From the NCBI RefSeq assembly GCF_001931485.1, contig NZ_MSDV01000020.1:1-64000 (forward strand): 64,000 bases of DNA. The letters are read 5' to 3'. The notes beneath the pieces are model-generated. The model saw only the letters and a list, made by a program, of their open reading frames with translations. It did not search any database and was not told the origin of the DNA. Source of the DNA: Burkholderia sp. SRS-W-2-2016 (GTDB lineage: Bacteria; Pseudomonadota; Gammaproteobacteria; Burkholderiales; Burkholderiaceae). Below, piece after piece: positions 9,727 to 18,751 of the stretch (the first letter of the stretch is position 1; the number at the start of each line of letters is the position of its first letter). The position numbers and the translations under genes are program-made.

Positions 9727-11873
9727 GCATGCTCGAACAGGACGTGCCGGCGCCGCTTGGGCTCGAAGACATCGGCGTCAATCTGCCCGCGCCGGCCGAC
9801 TTCAGCATTGCGCTGGCCGAAGGTTTCGCGCGGCGTATCGGGATGCTGGCGCGGCGCGGCGGCGCGTCGACCGAGATCGTGAAGTGGGCCGCGCGCGCCG
9901 CGTTCGCGGCGAGCCGCGCGACCGCCGAAGGGCACGTGTGCGTGCCGCTGGCGACGCTCGCGCGCCGCTTCGATGCGTCGAGCGCCGAAGTGCGCGCGGC
10001 GCTGTCCGCGAGCGGGATGGCGAGCGTGCTGAGCCACGACGATGCGCAACCGGCCGCCGCGTTGCGGCCGCTCGTGATCGATGCGCAGGGGCGGCTGTAT
10101 CTCGCGCGTTACTACGATTACGAGCGGCGCCTTGCGCGCGCGCTCGTCGCGCATGCGGCGGGCGACGAGCAGGGTGCGGCTCTCGACAGCGATCCCGCCG
10201 CGTTGCGCGAACGTCTGTTGCGCTATTTCGGGGTGCCAAAGGACGACCAGGTCGACTGGCAACGCGTCGCGGCGGTGATGGCGCTGTCGGGGCGGCTGAC
10301 GATCGTCAGCGGCGGCCCCGGCACCGGCAAGACCACCACCGTGGTCGGCGTGCTCGCGTGTCTGCTCGATGCGCGCGCCGATCTGCGGATCGCGCTCGCC
10401 GCGCCGACCGGCAAGGCCGCGCAACGGATGCAGGAAGCGCTGCTCGCGCGCGCCGGCGACTTGCCGCCGGCGCTTGCCGCACGCTTGCCGCAGACTTCGT
10501 ACACGCTGCATCGGCTGCTGGGCTCGGGGCCGGGCGGGCGCTTCCGGCATCATCGCGACAACCCGCTGCCGTACGACGTGGTGGTGATCGACGAGGCGTC
10601 GATGATCGACGTCGCGATGGCCACCCATCTGCTCGACGCGATCGCGCCGCACACGCGGCTCGTGATGCTCGGCGACAAGGACCAGCTCGCGGCGGTCGAG
10701 GCCGGCGCGGTGTTCGCCGAACTGAGCGCGCGGCCGGCGCTGACGCCGAGCGGCTTGCGGCGGGTCGCGCAGGCGCTCGATCTCGACGAGGCGCGGCTCG
10801 CGAACGCGTTGCCGCGCGCGGCGGGTGAATTCGACGACGCGCCGCCGGACGATTTCTTCGTGCCGCCGGAAGCGTTGGAGCCCGCGTTCGATCAGCGGCC
10901 GGGCGCGGGCGGCGATCTGTTCGACGCGCTTGCCGATGAGGGTGCCGAGGCGGACGGTGGTCTGGCCGAAGCGCAACCGCACTCGGTACGCTCGACACGG
11001 ATCGCGCAATCAGCGCAATCAGCGCAATCAGCGCAGCCCGCGCGCGGCGCCAATCCGCTCGCCGATTGCGTAGTCTGGCTCGAGCGCAACTACCGGTTCG
11101 GACTCGAATCGCCGATCGGCCGGTTGTCGCTGGCGATCCGCAACGGCTCGCCCAGCGACGCGCTCGGCGTGCTGCAAATCGACCCGGTCGAACCGTGCGC
11201 GGCGGCGTTGCACGAGGACGCGCACACGACGCTGACCGAGCGCACGATCGCGCGACTCGCGGCCGGCTTCGCGCCGTACGCGCGGGCACTGGCCGCGGCG
11301 CTCGCCGGCGACGCGCCCGATCCGCTGCCGCTGTTCGACGCGCTGAATCGCTTCCGGATTCTGTGCGCGACGCGGCTCGGCGCGCGCGGCGTCGATCAGG
11401 TGAATGCGGCGATGGCGGCCCAGGTGCGCCGGGCGGCGGGCGTCACACTCGCGGTCGGCGCGCAATGGTTCGCCGGCCGGCCGGTGATGGTCACGCGCAA
11501 CGACTACGCGCTCGGGCTGTTCAACGGCGATATCGGGATTGCGCTGCCGGGCGCGGGCGGCGCGCTGCGGGTCTATTTCCGCAGCGGCGACGGTGGTGTG
11601 CGGGCAGTGTCGCCGGCCGCGCTGCCGCCGCACGATACCGCGTTCGCGCTGACGGTCCACAAGTCGCAGGGTTCGGAGTTCGAGCACGCGGTGCTGGTGT
11701 TGCCGGCCGCGTTCAGCCGGGTGTTGTCGCGCGAACTGGTGTACACCGCGATCACGCGCGCGCGCGAACGGGTCGAAGTGATCGGCGCGCGCGCGGTGTT
11801 CGTGCAGGCGGTGGCGACGCCGACCCAGCGCGATTCGGGGCTGGCCGCGCGGATCGCGGATGCGCGGCGGTGA
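9723..11873 (+). CDS. recD: RecBCD enzyme subunit RecD (5'-3' helicase)
   Basis: The 716-residue SF1B helicase forms the fast 5'-3' motor of RecBCD. The ATG overlaps the recB stop (ATGA). Visible motifs: Walker [11 protein letters not shown] near 196-205, Walker [11 protein letters not shown] near 285, GDKDQLA near 317, ERNYRFG near 451, [11 protein letters not shown] near 645, VYTAITRAR near 675. Compared with E. coli RecD (about 608 residues) there is an extra acidic, alanine-rich segment between GDKDQL and NYRFG (roughly residues 345-445). It includes a small tandem repeat of Ala-Gln-Ser encoded by a 9-bp DNA repeat. The motor motifs flank this loop and are intact. The gene converges with the next minus-strand gene with only four bases between. 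Confidence 0.95.
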   Translation: MSMLEQDVPAPLGLEDIGVNLPAPADFSIALAEGFARRIGMLARRGGASTEIVKWAARAAFAASRATAEGHVCVPLATLARRFDASSAEVRAALSASGMASVLSHDDAQPAAALRPLVIDAQGRLYLARYYDYERRLARALVAHAAGDEQGAALDSDPAALRERLLRYFGVPKDDQVDWQRVAAVMALSGRLTIVSGGPGTGKTTTVVGVLACLLDARADLRIALAAPTGKAAQRMQEALLARAGDLPPALAARLPQTSYTLHRLLGSGPGGRFRHHRDNPLPYDVVVIDEASMIDVAMATHLLDAIAPHTRLVMLGDKDQLAAVEAGAVFAELSARPALTPSGLRRVAQALDLDEARLANALPRAAGEFDDAPPDDFFVPPEALEPAFDQRPGAGGDLFDALADEGAEADGGLAEAQPHSVRSTRIAQSAQSAQSAQPARGANPLADCVVWLERNYRFGLESPIGRLSLAIRNGSPSDALGVLQIDPVEPCAAALHEDAHTTLTERTIARLAAGFAPYARALAAALAGDAPDPLPLFDALNRFRILCATRLGARGVDQVNAAMAAQVRRAAGVTLAVGAQWFAGRPVMVTRNDYALGLFNGDIGIALPGAGGALRVYFRSGDGGVRAVSPAALPPHDTAFALTVHKSQGSEFEHAVLVLPAAFSRVLSRELVYTAITRARERVEVIGARAVFVQAVATPTQRDSGLAARIADARR
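11004..11033 (+). repeat. 9-bp tandem repeat inside recD
   Basis: The unit GCGCAATCA occurs three times in a row (11004-11030) and a partial fourth unit follows. It encodes repeated Ala-Gln-Ser in the inserted RecD loop. Unit length is a multiple of three, so gain or loss of copies keeps the frame. Confidence 0.85.
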
Positions 11874-11877
11874 GCGC

Positions 11878-12519
11878 CTAGCCGGCGACGCCGCTCGCCG
11901 GCGCGCCGTCCTGCAGCCGGCTGCGCATCGTTTTCCGGTACCACAGCGTCCACAACGCGAGGCCGCCATAGATGCCGTAGCCGATGAACGGCGACACGAC
12001 GAGGAAGCGTTCGACCGGCCACGTCAGCGCCATCCATGCGCGCAGCGCGGTTTCGGCGGTGAGTCCGATGCCCCACACCAGCGTCATGAAGCGCATCGCC
12101 GATGCGAGGCCGGGGCGCTCGCGCCACAGCGCCTCGAAGTGAGCGGCGCCACCGGCCATTTCGCGCGCGACGCTCGCGCGGGCGAGATAGAAGATCAGCG
12201 GCCGGCGCATCGGCAGCGACAGCAGGAACACCACGCCGATCGCGCCGGAGATCAGCGACTCGCGCAACAGCAGCATGCGCGCGTTGCCGCCGAGCGCCAT
12301 CGCCGCGACCGACAGCACGATGCCCGCGAGCACCATCACGCTGAGCGCATCGACGCGGCGAAAGCGCGCGAGCTCGATTGCGCTCCACACGAGCGGCGGC
12401 ACCGCCGACGCGATCAGCGCGCCGGTCTCGCCGACGTACGGCCGCGCGAGCCGGTATGCGAGCCACGGCAGCAGGAAGTTGACGACCAGTTCGAGCACGA
12501 AGCCCGGGCGGATTTTCAT
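11878..12519 (-). CDS. VC0807-like integral membrane protein
   Basis: The 213-residue protein is mostly hydrophobic, with about five or six membrane segments and the pattern of the VC0807 family ([12 protein letters not shown] near residue 18, a conserved Arg-Arg-Pro-Leu loop near 107, and a WYRKTMR C-terminus after the last helix). The family has no assigned biochemical role; it resembles intracellular septation/YciB-like proteins in layout, and I do not assign a function. It is on the opposite strand to recD and ends four bases from it, with no clear terminator between. Its upstream side faces arfB, about 190 bp away, so the two are divergently transcribed. Confidence 0.75.
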   Translation of the reverse strand: MKIRPGFVLELVVNFLLPWLAYRLARPYVGETGALIASAVPPLVWSAIELARFRRVDALSVMVLAGIVLSVAAMALGGNARMLLLRESLISGAIGVVFLLSLPMRRPLIFYLARASVAREMAGGAAHFEALWRERPGLASAMRFMTLVWGIGLTAETALRAWMALTWPVERFLVVSPFIGYGIYGGLALWTLWYRKTMRSRLQDGAPASGVAG

Positions 12520-12708
12520 GCGAATTTACGCTGTAAGCGAAAGCGGCAGTATCGATGGAGCGGACGCGCCGCGGCAAATGGTTTTTCGTTGCCGGCGGCG
12601 TGGCGAGGGACCGGCGCTTGCGGGCCGTGTATCCCGTATCTGACGTATGTCGCGTTGGCCGTCCCGCGCACCACTTGTACACTGACGACTCCCCACCTGA
12701 CCCAAGCT

Positions 12709-13113
12709 ATGACCTCCCGCTACCCGATCCCGCCGAACGAAATCGAATTGACCGCCGTGCGCGCGCAAGGGGCGGGCGGCCAGAACGTCAACAAGGTATC
12801 GAGCGCGATCCATTTGCGTTTCGACGTGCGGGCGTCGTCGCTGCCCGAGGTGTTGAAGATGCGCCTGCTGGCGTTGTCCGATCATCGGCTGACGCGCGAC
12901 GGCGTCGTCATCATCAAGGCGCAGGAACACCGGACTCAGGAGATGAACCGCGCGGCGGCGCTCGCGCGGCTCGATGAGCTGATCGAAAGCGTCAGCGTGA
13001 CGCGCAAGACGCGTGTCGCGACCCGGCCGACGCGCGCGTCGAATCGGCGGCGGCTCGAGGGCAAGGCGAAGCGCAGCGAGGTCAAGTCGGGGCGGGGGCG
13101 GGTTCACGAGTAG
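12709..13113 (+). CDS. arfB: Alternative ribosome-rescue factor ArfB (peptidyl-tRNA hydrolase, YaeJ type)
   Basis: The 134-residue protein begins at ATG 12709; the frame is open upstream but that part has no family similarity. It has the class I release-factor GGQ motif in a GAGGQNVNK context near residues 22-30, followed by the conserved SSAIHLRFD strand, and ends in a long basic tail ([13 protein letters not shown] type). In ArfB this tail enters the empty mRNA channel of stalled ribosomes while GGQ hydrolyses the peptidyl-tRNA. It lacks the codon-recognition domain of RF1/RF2, as expected for this family. It appears monocistronic. Confidence 0.93.
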   Translation: MTSRYPIPPNEIELTAVRAQGAGGQNVNKVSSAIHLRFDVRASSLPEVLKMRLLALSDHRLTRDGVVIIKAQEHRTQEMNRAAALARLDELIESVSVTRKTRVATRPTRASNRRRLEGKAKRSEVKSGRGRVHE

Positions 13114-13167
13114 GCTTTGCCGCAGAACCGGCTCCCAGCGTTCACTGCCACTGCTCAGGCGTGTCGA

Positions 13168-14487
13168 CTACCGCTTACCGCGCCGGCTGGCGCGAACCTC
13201 CGCGAGCGGCGCGGCCGCCGGCACGAAATCGACGCACAGCACGTGGGTGCCGCCGCTGTCGAACGCGATCGCCGCGGTGTAGCAGTCCTGACCATCGGCG
13301 AGCGAATAATGCGGACCCATCATCGCGACCCGTCCCGGCGCGGCGAGCGCGTGCCGGAAATACGCGCGCCGCGACCAGTTGCTGCGGGTCTCCGCATAGA
13401 GCGGCGCGAGCCGCCGCGGCGGGGGCGGCACCGATGCGGCCGTCACCGAGGGCAGCGTCTGCTCGCCCTGGCCGTCGGTGAGAAACACGCGGCGCGCCTC
13501 GGGCAGATGCCAGATGCGCTGCGCAGCCTGTTCGAGATTGCCGGTGCTTTTGTAGACATCGACGGCGGCCAGCACCGCCTCGGCGAAGCCCTCGAAGCCG
13601 AGCCGCTGATGGCTCGCATGCGCGCGTTCGTAGTCGGCGAATTTGCTCCAGATCGACGCGATCAGCTCCGGCACCCTGGTGCAGGCCGCCTGCACCGAAC
13701 TCTTCGGTAGACCGAACCAGAAGCCCTGCACGAAATCGACGTCGGCCTGCATCAGGATCATCAGCTCTTCGTCGGTTTCGACGCCTTCGGCCAGCACCAG
13801 CGTGCCCGACTGATGCAGCATCGCGATCAGATGGCTGATCATCGACTCGTCGCCCTCGCGCTTGCCGGCGCGCGCGACCAGCGAGCGGTCGAGCTTGACG
13901 ATGTCGGGGCGAAAGCGCCACACGCGGTCGAAGTTCGAAAAGCCGGTGCCGAAATCGTCGATCGCGATCAGGAAGTCACGCGGCTGCGACGCGGCGAGCA
14001 TGCTGGCGACCGCGGATTCGTCGTCGGCCGGCTGCTCGAGCACCTCGATCACGATGCGCTCCTGCGGCAGCCCGAAATGCGCGGACAGTTCATCGATGAA
14101 CGCGCGCTGCGGCCAGCCGGTCTCGAACACCTGCGGGCGCGTGTTCAGGAACAGCCAGCCGGTGCTGATGCCTTGCTCCATGAAGTTCGCGACATGCAGA
14201 CAGCGCGCGATGCGGTCGAGCTCGCGCGCCTCGGCGGCCGAGCGGGTGCCGGAAAACAGCACTTCCGGCGAGACCGGCAGACCGACCGGATCGAATGCGC
14301 GCAGCAGTCCCTCATAGCCGACCACGCACTGATGGGTGACCGACAGCACCGGCTGAAACACGCTGTGCAAGGTCAGCGCGCGCCATGTCGCGGTCCAGCC
14401 GGACTCGCCGCGAACCAGATGCGGGAGCAGGCCGCTCAGACTCAATTCGCTGACGGATGGCATAGACGCGGGCATGAGAGCTGACAT
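13168..14487 (-). CDS. EAL-domain cyclic-di-GMP phosphodiesterase with C-terminal sensor-like domain
   Basis: I place the start at ATG 14487 (439 residues); ATG 14529 and a TTG at 14571 are in-frame alternatives and none has a strong ribosome-binding site. The EAL domain spans about residues 40-290. Signature elements are intact: YEGLLR for the ExLxR metal/substrate site, an IVIEVLE strand, DDFGTGFSNF for the DDFG catalytic loop, KLDRSLV, and AEGVET. It should therefore hydrolyse c-di-GMP. Residues about 320-430 form a second domain with a distinctive SRRAYFRHAL...GPHYSLADG...CYTAAIAFD...LCVDFVP pattern, resembling the PAS/Cache-like C-terminal part of YkuI-type proteins; its ligand is unknown. 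There is no transmembrane segment, so the protein is probably cytoplasmic. Confidence 0.88.
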   Translation of the reverse strand: MSALMPASMPSVSELSLSGLLPHLVRGESGWTATWRALTLHSVFQPVLSVTHQCVVGYEGLLRAFDPVGLPVSPEVLFSGTRSAAEARELDRIARCLHVANFMEQGISTGWLFLNTRPQVFETGWPQRAFIDELSAHFGLPQERIVIEVLEQPADDESAVASMLAASQPRDFLIAIDDFGTGFSNFDRVWRFRPDIVKLDRSLVARAGKREGDESMISHLIAMLHQSGTLVLAEGVETDEELMILMQADVDFVQGFWFGLPKSSVQAACTRVPELIASIWSKFADYERAHASHQRLGFEGFAEAVLAAVDVYKSTGNLEQAAQRIWHLPEARRVFLTDGQGEQTLPSVTAASVPPPPRRLAPLYAETRSNWSRRAYFRHALAAPGRVAMMGPHYSLADGQDCYTAAIAFDSGGTHVLCVDFVPAAAPLAEVRASRRGKR

Positions 14488-15095
14488 GGGATGGTTGCGG
14501 CAAGCGGGTGAGAGGGCGCGCAAACCCATTCGGCGCGCAATGGCGGCTCGCCTGAAGCGTCGCCGGGGCAACGCGGATACGGCCCGGGAACGCGGAGGAC
14601 GATGCCAGTCATGCTGGATTCCGGCGAATTGGTCAAAATCAGTCTAGCAGTTTGGCGCGCGCAACAATGTGCGGGGTATCACAAACACCCACGCCCGAAA
14701 ATTGCCCGCAAACCGGCCACCCGTGGCCTTCCGACAATGCATTGCGAATAATTCGCCGAACCGTTCGGAGCCGGAGCCGGCGCGAGATCGATTCTCAATC
14801 ACAATCATTGCCCTACATGCCGAGCGTAACAGGGCGGGAAGTGCCCGCCCGCCAAATTCCAGGCACGGATGATGCGTCCGCGGGCGGCCCACGATAGCGG
14901 CTTGCGTAGTTGTGGGACGGGGCTCCGGCCGCGTTCCGGCTGGCCGGGCCGGCGCGGTTCGAGGTAGCCCTGAGAGCCCTGGCGCGCTGGCGGACGGAGA
15001 CGGGATTGTTGCGCAGCCGTGCTGGTGGCGGGCGTATCGGCAGGTTCACCGCGGCACGGTTATGCTGCTGCTTTTCTTGAAAAGGAGATGAGGTA
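14488..15095. other. Intergenic region between the EAL gene and the monooxygenase-like gene
   Basis: About 600 bp without a convincing gene. The stretch 14640-14800 is less GC-rich than its surroundings. A perfect 7-bp stem (GGGCGGG/CCCGCCC, 14832-14850, loop AAGTG) is present but lacks a T-run on either side. Short open frames of 60-80 codons on both strands have no ribosome-binding site or recognisable content. Confidence 0.4.
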
Positions 15096-15386
15096 ATGGC
15101 GGAAATCGCGGTGGTCGCAATTTCGGTGGCGAAGCCGGGCCATGAGGAGCAACTGCGCGTGGCCCTCGAAGGTATCGTCGGGCCGACGCGCGCTGAAGAG
15201 GGCGTGCTGCAGTACGACTTGCACCGCGACCTGCAGGAGCCGCGCCGGTTCGTGTTCGTCGAACGCTGGACGAGTCAGGAGGCGCTGGCCGCGCATGCGC
15301 AATCGGCGCATATCCAGGCGTACCGCGTAGCGGTTGCGGACTGGGTCGAGCACGCGGAAATTCGCGTCGTGTCGAAGATTGCGTGA
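15096..15386 (+). CDS. Quinol monooxygenase-like protein (ABM/YgiN family)
   Basis: This 96-residue protein has the compact dimeric ferredoxin-like ABM fold: VAISVAKPGHEEQLRVALEGIV, then VLQYDLHRDLQEPRRFVFVERW, then a helix with AHAQSAHIQAY. The family includes YgiN quinol monooxygenase and antibiotic-biosynthesis monooxygenases, which oxidise aromatic substrates without added cofactor. The substrate cannot be read from sequence. It is preceded by a good ribosome-binding site (AAAAGGAGATGAGGTA before the ATG) and stands alone between two minus-strand genes. Confidence 0.85.
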   Translation: MAEIAVVAISVAKPGHEEQLRVALEGIVGPTRAEEGVLQYDLHRDLQEPRRFVFVERWTSQEALAAHAQSAHIQAYRVAVADWVEHAEIRVVSKIA

Positions 15387-15455
15387 TGGTCGGCGGCGCG
15401 CCTGCGACGCGCATCCGCGCGCCGCGTGGCCTGCCGCCTCGCGCGTGACCGCGCT

Positions 15456-15713
15456 TTAGTGCGACGCTTGCGGCACGTCGAGAATCAGGATGATGGTCCA
15501 GTCAGCGTCGCCGTCATGGTGATACTGGCGCTCGGCGACGATGAACGGCTGCTGCTTGCCGGCCGGCCCGAGGAACAGCACGTCGCCTTCCATCGGCAGG
15601 CATTCGACGGGCGGCAGCGCGAGGTACGCTTCCTGACCGCCGCGCGGCATCAGTTTTTCGATCTTGCGTGATGCTGCTTCGGTCCATTCGATATCTAGCT
15701 GGATGTTGCTCAT
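15456..15713 (-). CDS. Small conserved-type hypothetical protein, 85 residues
   Basis: The protein is soluble and acidic, with no signal peptide. It has an NIQLDIEWTEAA start, a central LPPVECLPMEGDVLFLGPAG segment and an ADWTIILILDVP end, suggesting a small beta-rich domain. A strong ribosome-binding site (GGAGGACAGC then ATG) supports it. I do not recognise a named family. It lies downstream of the minus-strand secreted protein at 15985-16224, but a strong terminator separates them, so it probably has its own promoter. Confidence 0.7.
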   Translation of the reverse strand: MSNIQLDIEWTEAASRKIEKLMPRGGQEAYLALPPVECLPMEGDVLFLGPAGKQQPFIVAERQYHHDGDADWTIILILDVPQASH

Positions 15714-15903
15714 GCTGTCCTCCGCACCTGAGTGCGCACGGGTTAGGGGATGCCGGCGGGGCGCCGGGCGGTGCGCGACTTTAGCATACCGAAAGCCGAG
15801 CGCCCGCGGCCTTGCGCGGTGGCGAGGCGGGTGAGCCGGCGTGCTCGCGCCGCGTCGTAGCCGCGGCGGCCGGTGCTGTCTTCATGAGGAACGGGCAGAT
15901 AAC

Positions 15904-15941
15904 AAAAAAGCCGAAACCGGCGATGCCGGCTTCGGCTTTTT
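15904..15941. terminator. Bidirectional-looking intrinsic terminator
   Basis: A perfect stem (GCCGAA-A-CCGGC paired with GCCGG-C-TTCGGC, one internal mismatch) has six A before and five T after. On the minus strand it sits about 45 bp after the end of the small secreted protein gene, which it most likely terminates. Confidence 0.88.
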
Positions 15942-15984
15942 CACCTGCACGGCGAGAACCGCGCGGCGAGACCGTTACGTGGGC

Positions 15985-16224
15985 TTAGGTGCCCGCGTCG
16001 GGGGCCTTCTTGTTGTGATGGTGCGGAGCCATCTTGTGATGCTTGGCCGGCGTGGCAGGCGCGCTGTCCATCGCTTGCTGGCGATTTTGCAAGTCTTGCG
16101 CGCGCTGTTCGATGTCCGCTGCCTTAGCCGGATCGGTGCTGGTTCTGATGCCGGCATCTTGCGCGTAGGCCGCGCCCGTTACGGCACAGAGGGAAACCAG
16201 GATCGCCAGGGACACTTTCTTCAT
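15985..16224 (-). CDS. Small exported protein with His/Lys-rich tail
   Basis: The 79-residue protein has a clear Sec signal peptide (MKKVSLAILVSLCAVTGAAYA, cleavage after AYA near residue 21). The mature part is a short helix rich in Gln, Asp and Ala (AADIEQRAQDLQNRQQAMD) and a tail with KHHKMAPHHHNKK, which could bind metal ions. A perfect ribosome-binding site (GGAGGTAACG then ATG) and a terminator on its 3' side mark it as a real single-gene unit. It is probably periplasmic. I do not know a named family, and metal binding is only a suggestion from composition. Confidence 0.82.
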   Translation of the reverse strand: MKKVSLAILVSLCAVTGAAYAQDAGIRTSTDPAKAADIEQRAQDLQNRQQAMDSAPATPAKHHKMAPHHHNKKAPDAGT

Positions 16225-16492
16225 CGTTACCTCCGTAGAGTGGTGGTGGACCCAAGTATTGCCTGTCCATCAGGAAAGACAATGCATTCTATCCAGCAAA
16301 CTCCGCTCCAGCCGATGGGTTTGTAACCGCGCTAAACATTTGTTACATCTCGTAATTGCCGTCGATGCGCAATGCGTCGAACCGGCCTGCGCAGCGGGGC
16401 TCTCCCCATCTCGGCCTGGCGTTCGAGCGCGTGGCGGCCGCGTCCGCAAATGCTTCGCACGGTTAAATAACGCGCGTTCCCGCACCGGCTGC

Positions 16493-17281
16493 TCAGAACC
16501 AGCCGATCGCGCTATACACATGAAACTGCGCAATCCCGACCAGCTCGTGCAGCGCGATTTCGGCGACCGCCAGATTGCCGAAGCGCGGCAGCACGCCGAG
16601 TCGGGCGGAGCGCGCGCTGGAGATCTGCGGCTGCGGTTCGACGCCGAAGTGCTCGAAGTCGAGCAGCGCGCGCGGCATCTGATACGCGGACGTGACAAGT
16701 ATCAACGTGTCGTAATGAGATTGGCCAACAATGGCCGATACGTTGCGGGCGTTTTCGTAGGTCGTGCGGCTGGTCGCTTCGAGCACGATGTCCGAGCGCG
16801 CCACCTGTCGATCCAGCAGGTAGGGCAGGTAGGTGTCGGCTTCGGTCGCGCTGTGTCGCTGCGGATTGCCGCCGCTCACGATCACCTGGCAACTGAGCGC
16901 GGTGCGCTTGCAGGCGGCGTAGTTCTGCGCGGTGACTTCGATGCGCGTGAGCACGTCGCGTGGCGGCACCAGCTCGTGGTCGTCGTCGTAGACCGTGCCG
17001 CCGCCGAGCAGAATGATTGCGGTGTGGGGCGCAAACTTCGCGGGCGCGGCACTGTTGCGTTGCGGTTGCGCGAGATCGAGCAGCGGCGCGGCCAGCCAGC
17101 CGGCCGCGAGTAGCCAGAACAGCGCAAGCGCGCAGATTACAAGGGGGCGACGGGCGCTTTTCCACAGCACGATTGCTGCAAAAAAAAGCGCTAATAAAAT
17201 GAATAGAATCAATTTAAATGGGGTAACGTATGTCTTTCGGGACAAATCTACGGGCTTGCCATCGCGCCGCGGCGGTTGCAT
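16493..17281 (-). CDS. YdcF/SanA-like DUF218 protein
   Basis: The 262-residue protein has one or two N-terminal membrane segments (about residues 20-75) and then a DUF218 domain in the periplasm. Family landmarks are ILLGGGTVYDD at the start of the domain, VIVSGGNPQ, SEADTY-like ATEADTY, LEATSRTTYENA, and a VTSAYQMPRAL strand-helix. DUF218 proteins are linked to envelope integrity and possibly nucleotide-like substrates, but no reaction is established for this type. The ATG at 17281 has no obvious ribosome-binding site. The first 25 codons run over an unusually A/T-rich patch (17180-17240), so a later non-ATG start is possible. Confidence 0.8.
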   Translation of the reverse strand: MQPPRRDGKPVDLSRKTYVTPFKLILFILLALFFAAIVLWKSARRPLVICALALFWLLAAGWLAAPLLDLAQPQRNSAAPAKFAPHTAIILLGGGTVYDDDHELVPPRDVLTRIEVTAQNYAACKRTALSCQVIVSGGNPQRHSATEADTYLPYLLDRQVARSDIVLEATSRTTYENARNVSAIVGQSHYDTLILVTSAYQMPRALLDFEHFGVEPQPQISSARSARLGVLPRFGNLAVAEIALHELVGIAQFHVYSAIGWF

Positions 17282-17477
17282 CGTCGGTTCGTAGAGAGAA
17301 CGCTAGCACGACGTTCAGACGGGGGTTCCGAAAGCGAGACCAGGCAGCATCTGCTGGGAATCCGCTGCCGCATGGGCGGCGAGCTTCCGGACAGAAGCGG
17401 GTGCCACGCGCGTCACCGGTGGCGCGGTGAAGCGTGGGCACGGATGTGTCATAGCTGCACTTTAAGAAAGAAGTGAG

Positions 17478-17798
17478 ATGACCACGTATTCCAACGAAGC
17501 CGTACTTGAAGCGCTGCGGCGAGCGCAATATCGTCAGGTTCCCTGGGCCAGAAGGCCCGGTGTCTTCCAATATCTCCGCGCGCTGGGTCTGATGGATACC
17601 GTTAGACAGCGCACCGTTGCACCGGCCCCCGGCTTTCATGCCCCAGTCGACATCGCCGTGCTCACCGAGCGCGGCAAAGCCGAGTTCGCGCGGCTCGAGC
17701 ACGACGAGCGTCTGCTCACGTGGACCGCGCAACGCATGAACGATTACGTTCTGGCCGCCGAGCGGCAGTCCGTTGCGGCGGTCGAGGTAAGGCCTTAG
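17478..17798 (+). CDS. Hypothetical protein, 106 residues, winged-helix-like
   Basis: An ATG follows an AAGAAAGAAGTGAG ribosome-binding site. The protein is soluble. The order EAVLEALRRAQ, YLRALGLMDTV, DIAVLTERGKAEFARL is reminiscent of a small winged-helix (a helix-helix pair followed by an L-T-E-R-G-K-A turn as seen at the wing of MarR/PadR-like proteins). This is a structural guess; I do not recognise the family. It has no operon partner: the upstream gene is divergent and the next gene is convergent. Confidence 0.68.
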   Translation: MTTYSNEAVLEALRRAQYRQVPWARRPGVFQYLRALGLMDTVRQRTVAPAPGFHAPVDIAVLTERGKAEFARLEHDERLLTWTAQRMNDYVLAAERQSVAAVEVRP

Positions 17799-17984
17799 CT
17801 CAGGGTTCATCGCTGTTCAGATTCGTTGTCCGCCAGGGCGTACCGCCCCTGGGCGGGCCGCCTGTTCCGCTGACCGGCTGCCGCGCGCGGCAGGGGAGCG
17901 ATACGCTGCTCTCCCGTCGCGCGCGACCGCGCGTGCGCGCCGGCCGATCTCCAAGGTGTTTCGCATACCCTTCCGCCCGAAAAA

Positions 17985-18010
17985 AAAGCCCGTATCGCGA
18001 AGATACGGGC
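17985..18010 (-). terminator. Intrinsic terminator for the minus-strand gene at 18157-18408
   Basis: A 9-bp perfect stem (GCCCGTATC/GATACGGGC, 17988-17996 with 18002-18010) is preceded on the plus strand by an A-run, i.e. followed by a T-run on the minus strand. Confidence 0.85.
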
Positions 18011-18156
18011 GTACCGGAATTACTACTGCCACGCTGTGCTAATGGCGTTGAATCAGACTGGCGCGGCGCCAGGTGGTTCCCCGCTTATTCAGCGTTGCGA
18101 CAGCGATCGTTCCGGTATTTCGCGCGGCATCCATCGTTTCCGTCCGGCCTGGCACG

Positions 18157-18408
18157 TCAACGGCGCCGCGGTTCATCGCGAGGCGCATCGGACCGCGCCC
18201 GCACGTTGCTGGCGATATCCCCGCGCAGATCCCCGCGCGGCGCCGGCGGCGTGAAGTCGCGATTGCGCGCTTCGCTTTGCTGCCACGCTTCCAGCGTAGC
18301 CGGTCGATCCGGTCGCCAGTTCCATCCTTGCGGGCGTTGTTGAGCGAATGCCGGTGCGGCCATCGATGAAATCACAATGCCGCACAACAGCAGTGACATT
18401 GGTTTCAT
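18157..18408 (-). CDS. Small exported protein, 83 residues
   Basis: It has a clean signal peptide (MKPMSLLLCGIVISSMAAPAFA, cleavage near residue 22). The mature part is short and arginine/proline/aspartate-rich (WNWRPDRPATLEAWQQ; PPAPRGDLRGDI) without recognisable domain. The ribosome-binding site GGGGGGAG is 7-8 bases upstream of the ATG, and an intrinsic terminator follows at 17985-18010. It is probably periplasmic and of unknown function, the second such small exported protein in this part of the window. Confidence 0.75.
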   Translation of the reverse strand: MKPMSLLLCGIVISSMAAPAFAQQRPQGWNWRPDRPATLEAWQQSEARNRDFTPPAPRGDLRGDIASNVRARSDAPRDEPRRR

Positions 18409-18711
18409 ACCAAGCTCCCCCCTAAGCCAATTGACTCAAGGTCTGTTTGCATAGGTACAAACTTATGCCGCGTTGCGAAAGCACGCTGTAATTAATAGTA
18501 AATGGATGTTTCGCGCGGAGCGTTTTGCTCGCTTCGGGTGTCAGAGGCAGCGCCGGCGACAGGTGGGGAAGGTCGTGCGCAATGGGTCGTCCAAAGGGCG
18601 CCGCGGGATCGCCGAAGCACGTTTGGGCGTGTCGGGCAGGAGAGGGGCGCGCACCGCGAAGCCGCGCCGGTGATGAACGCTAACCGGATCGGATGGCGGC
18701 GCCGATAAAAA
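18409..18711. other. Intergenic region with nothing recognisable
   Basis: About 300 bp between the small exported protein and the terminator of the next minus-strand gene. Short open frames have no ribosome-binding sites. A small A/T-rich patch at 18488-18503 (TAATTAATAGTAAAT) may belong to the promoter of the exported-protein gene. Confidence 0.4.
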
Positions 18712-18736
18712 ACCGGGCGCCCGCAGGCGCCCGGTA
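18707..18736 (-). terminator. Intrinsic terminator after the orphan DUF4096-like gene
   Basis: A 10-bp perfect stem (ACCGGGCGCC/GGCGCCCGGT, 18712-18721 with 18726-18735, loop CGCA) has a six-A run on its plus-strand 5' side, so it acts on minus-strand transcription. It ends 16 bp from the stop of the gene at 18752-19153. Confidence 0.88.
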
Positions 18737-18751
18737 TAAGGCAGTGTCGCG

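Noticed and set aside
14832..14850. Terminator in the gap before the monooxygenase-like gene
   Set aside because: The stem is perfect but has no T-run on either strand and is over 300 bp from the nearest gene end.
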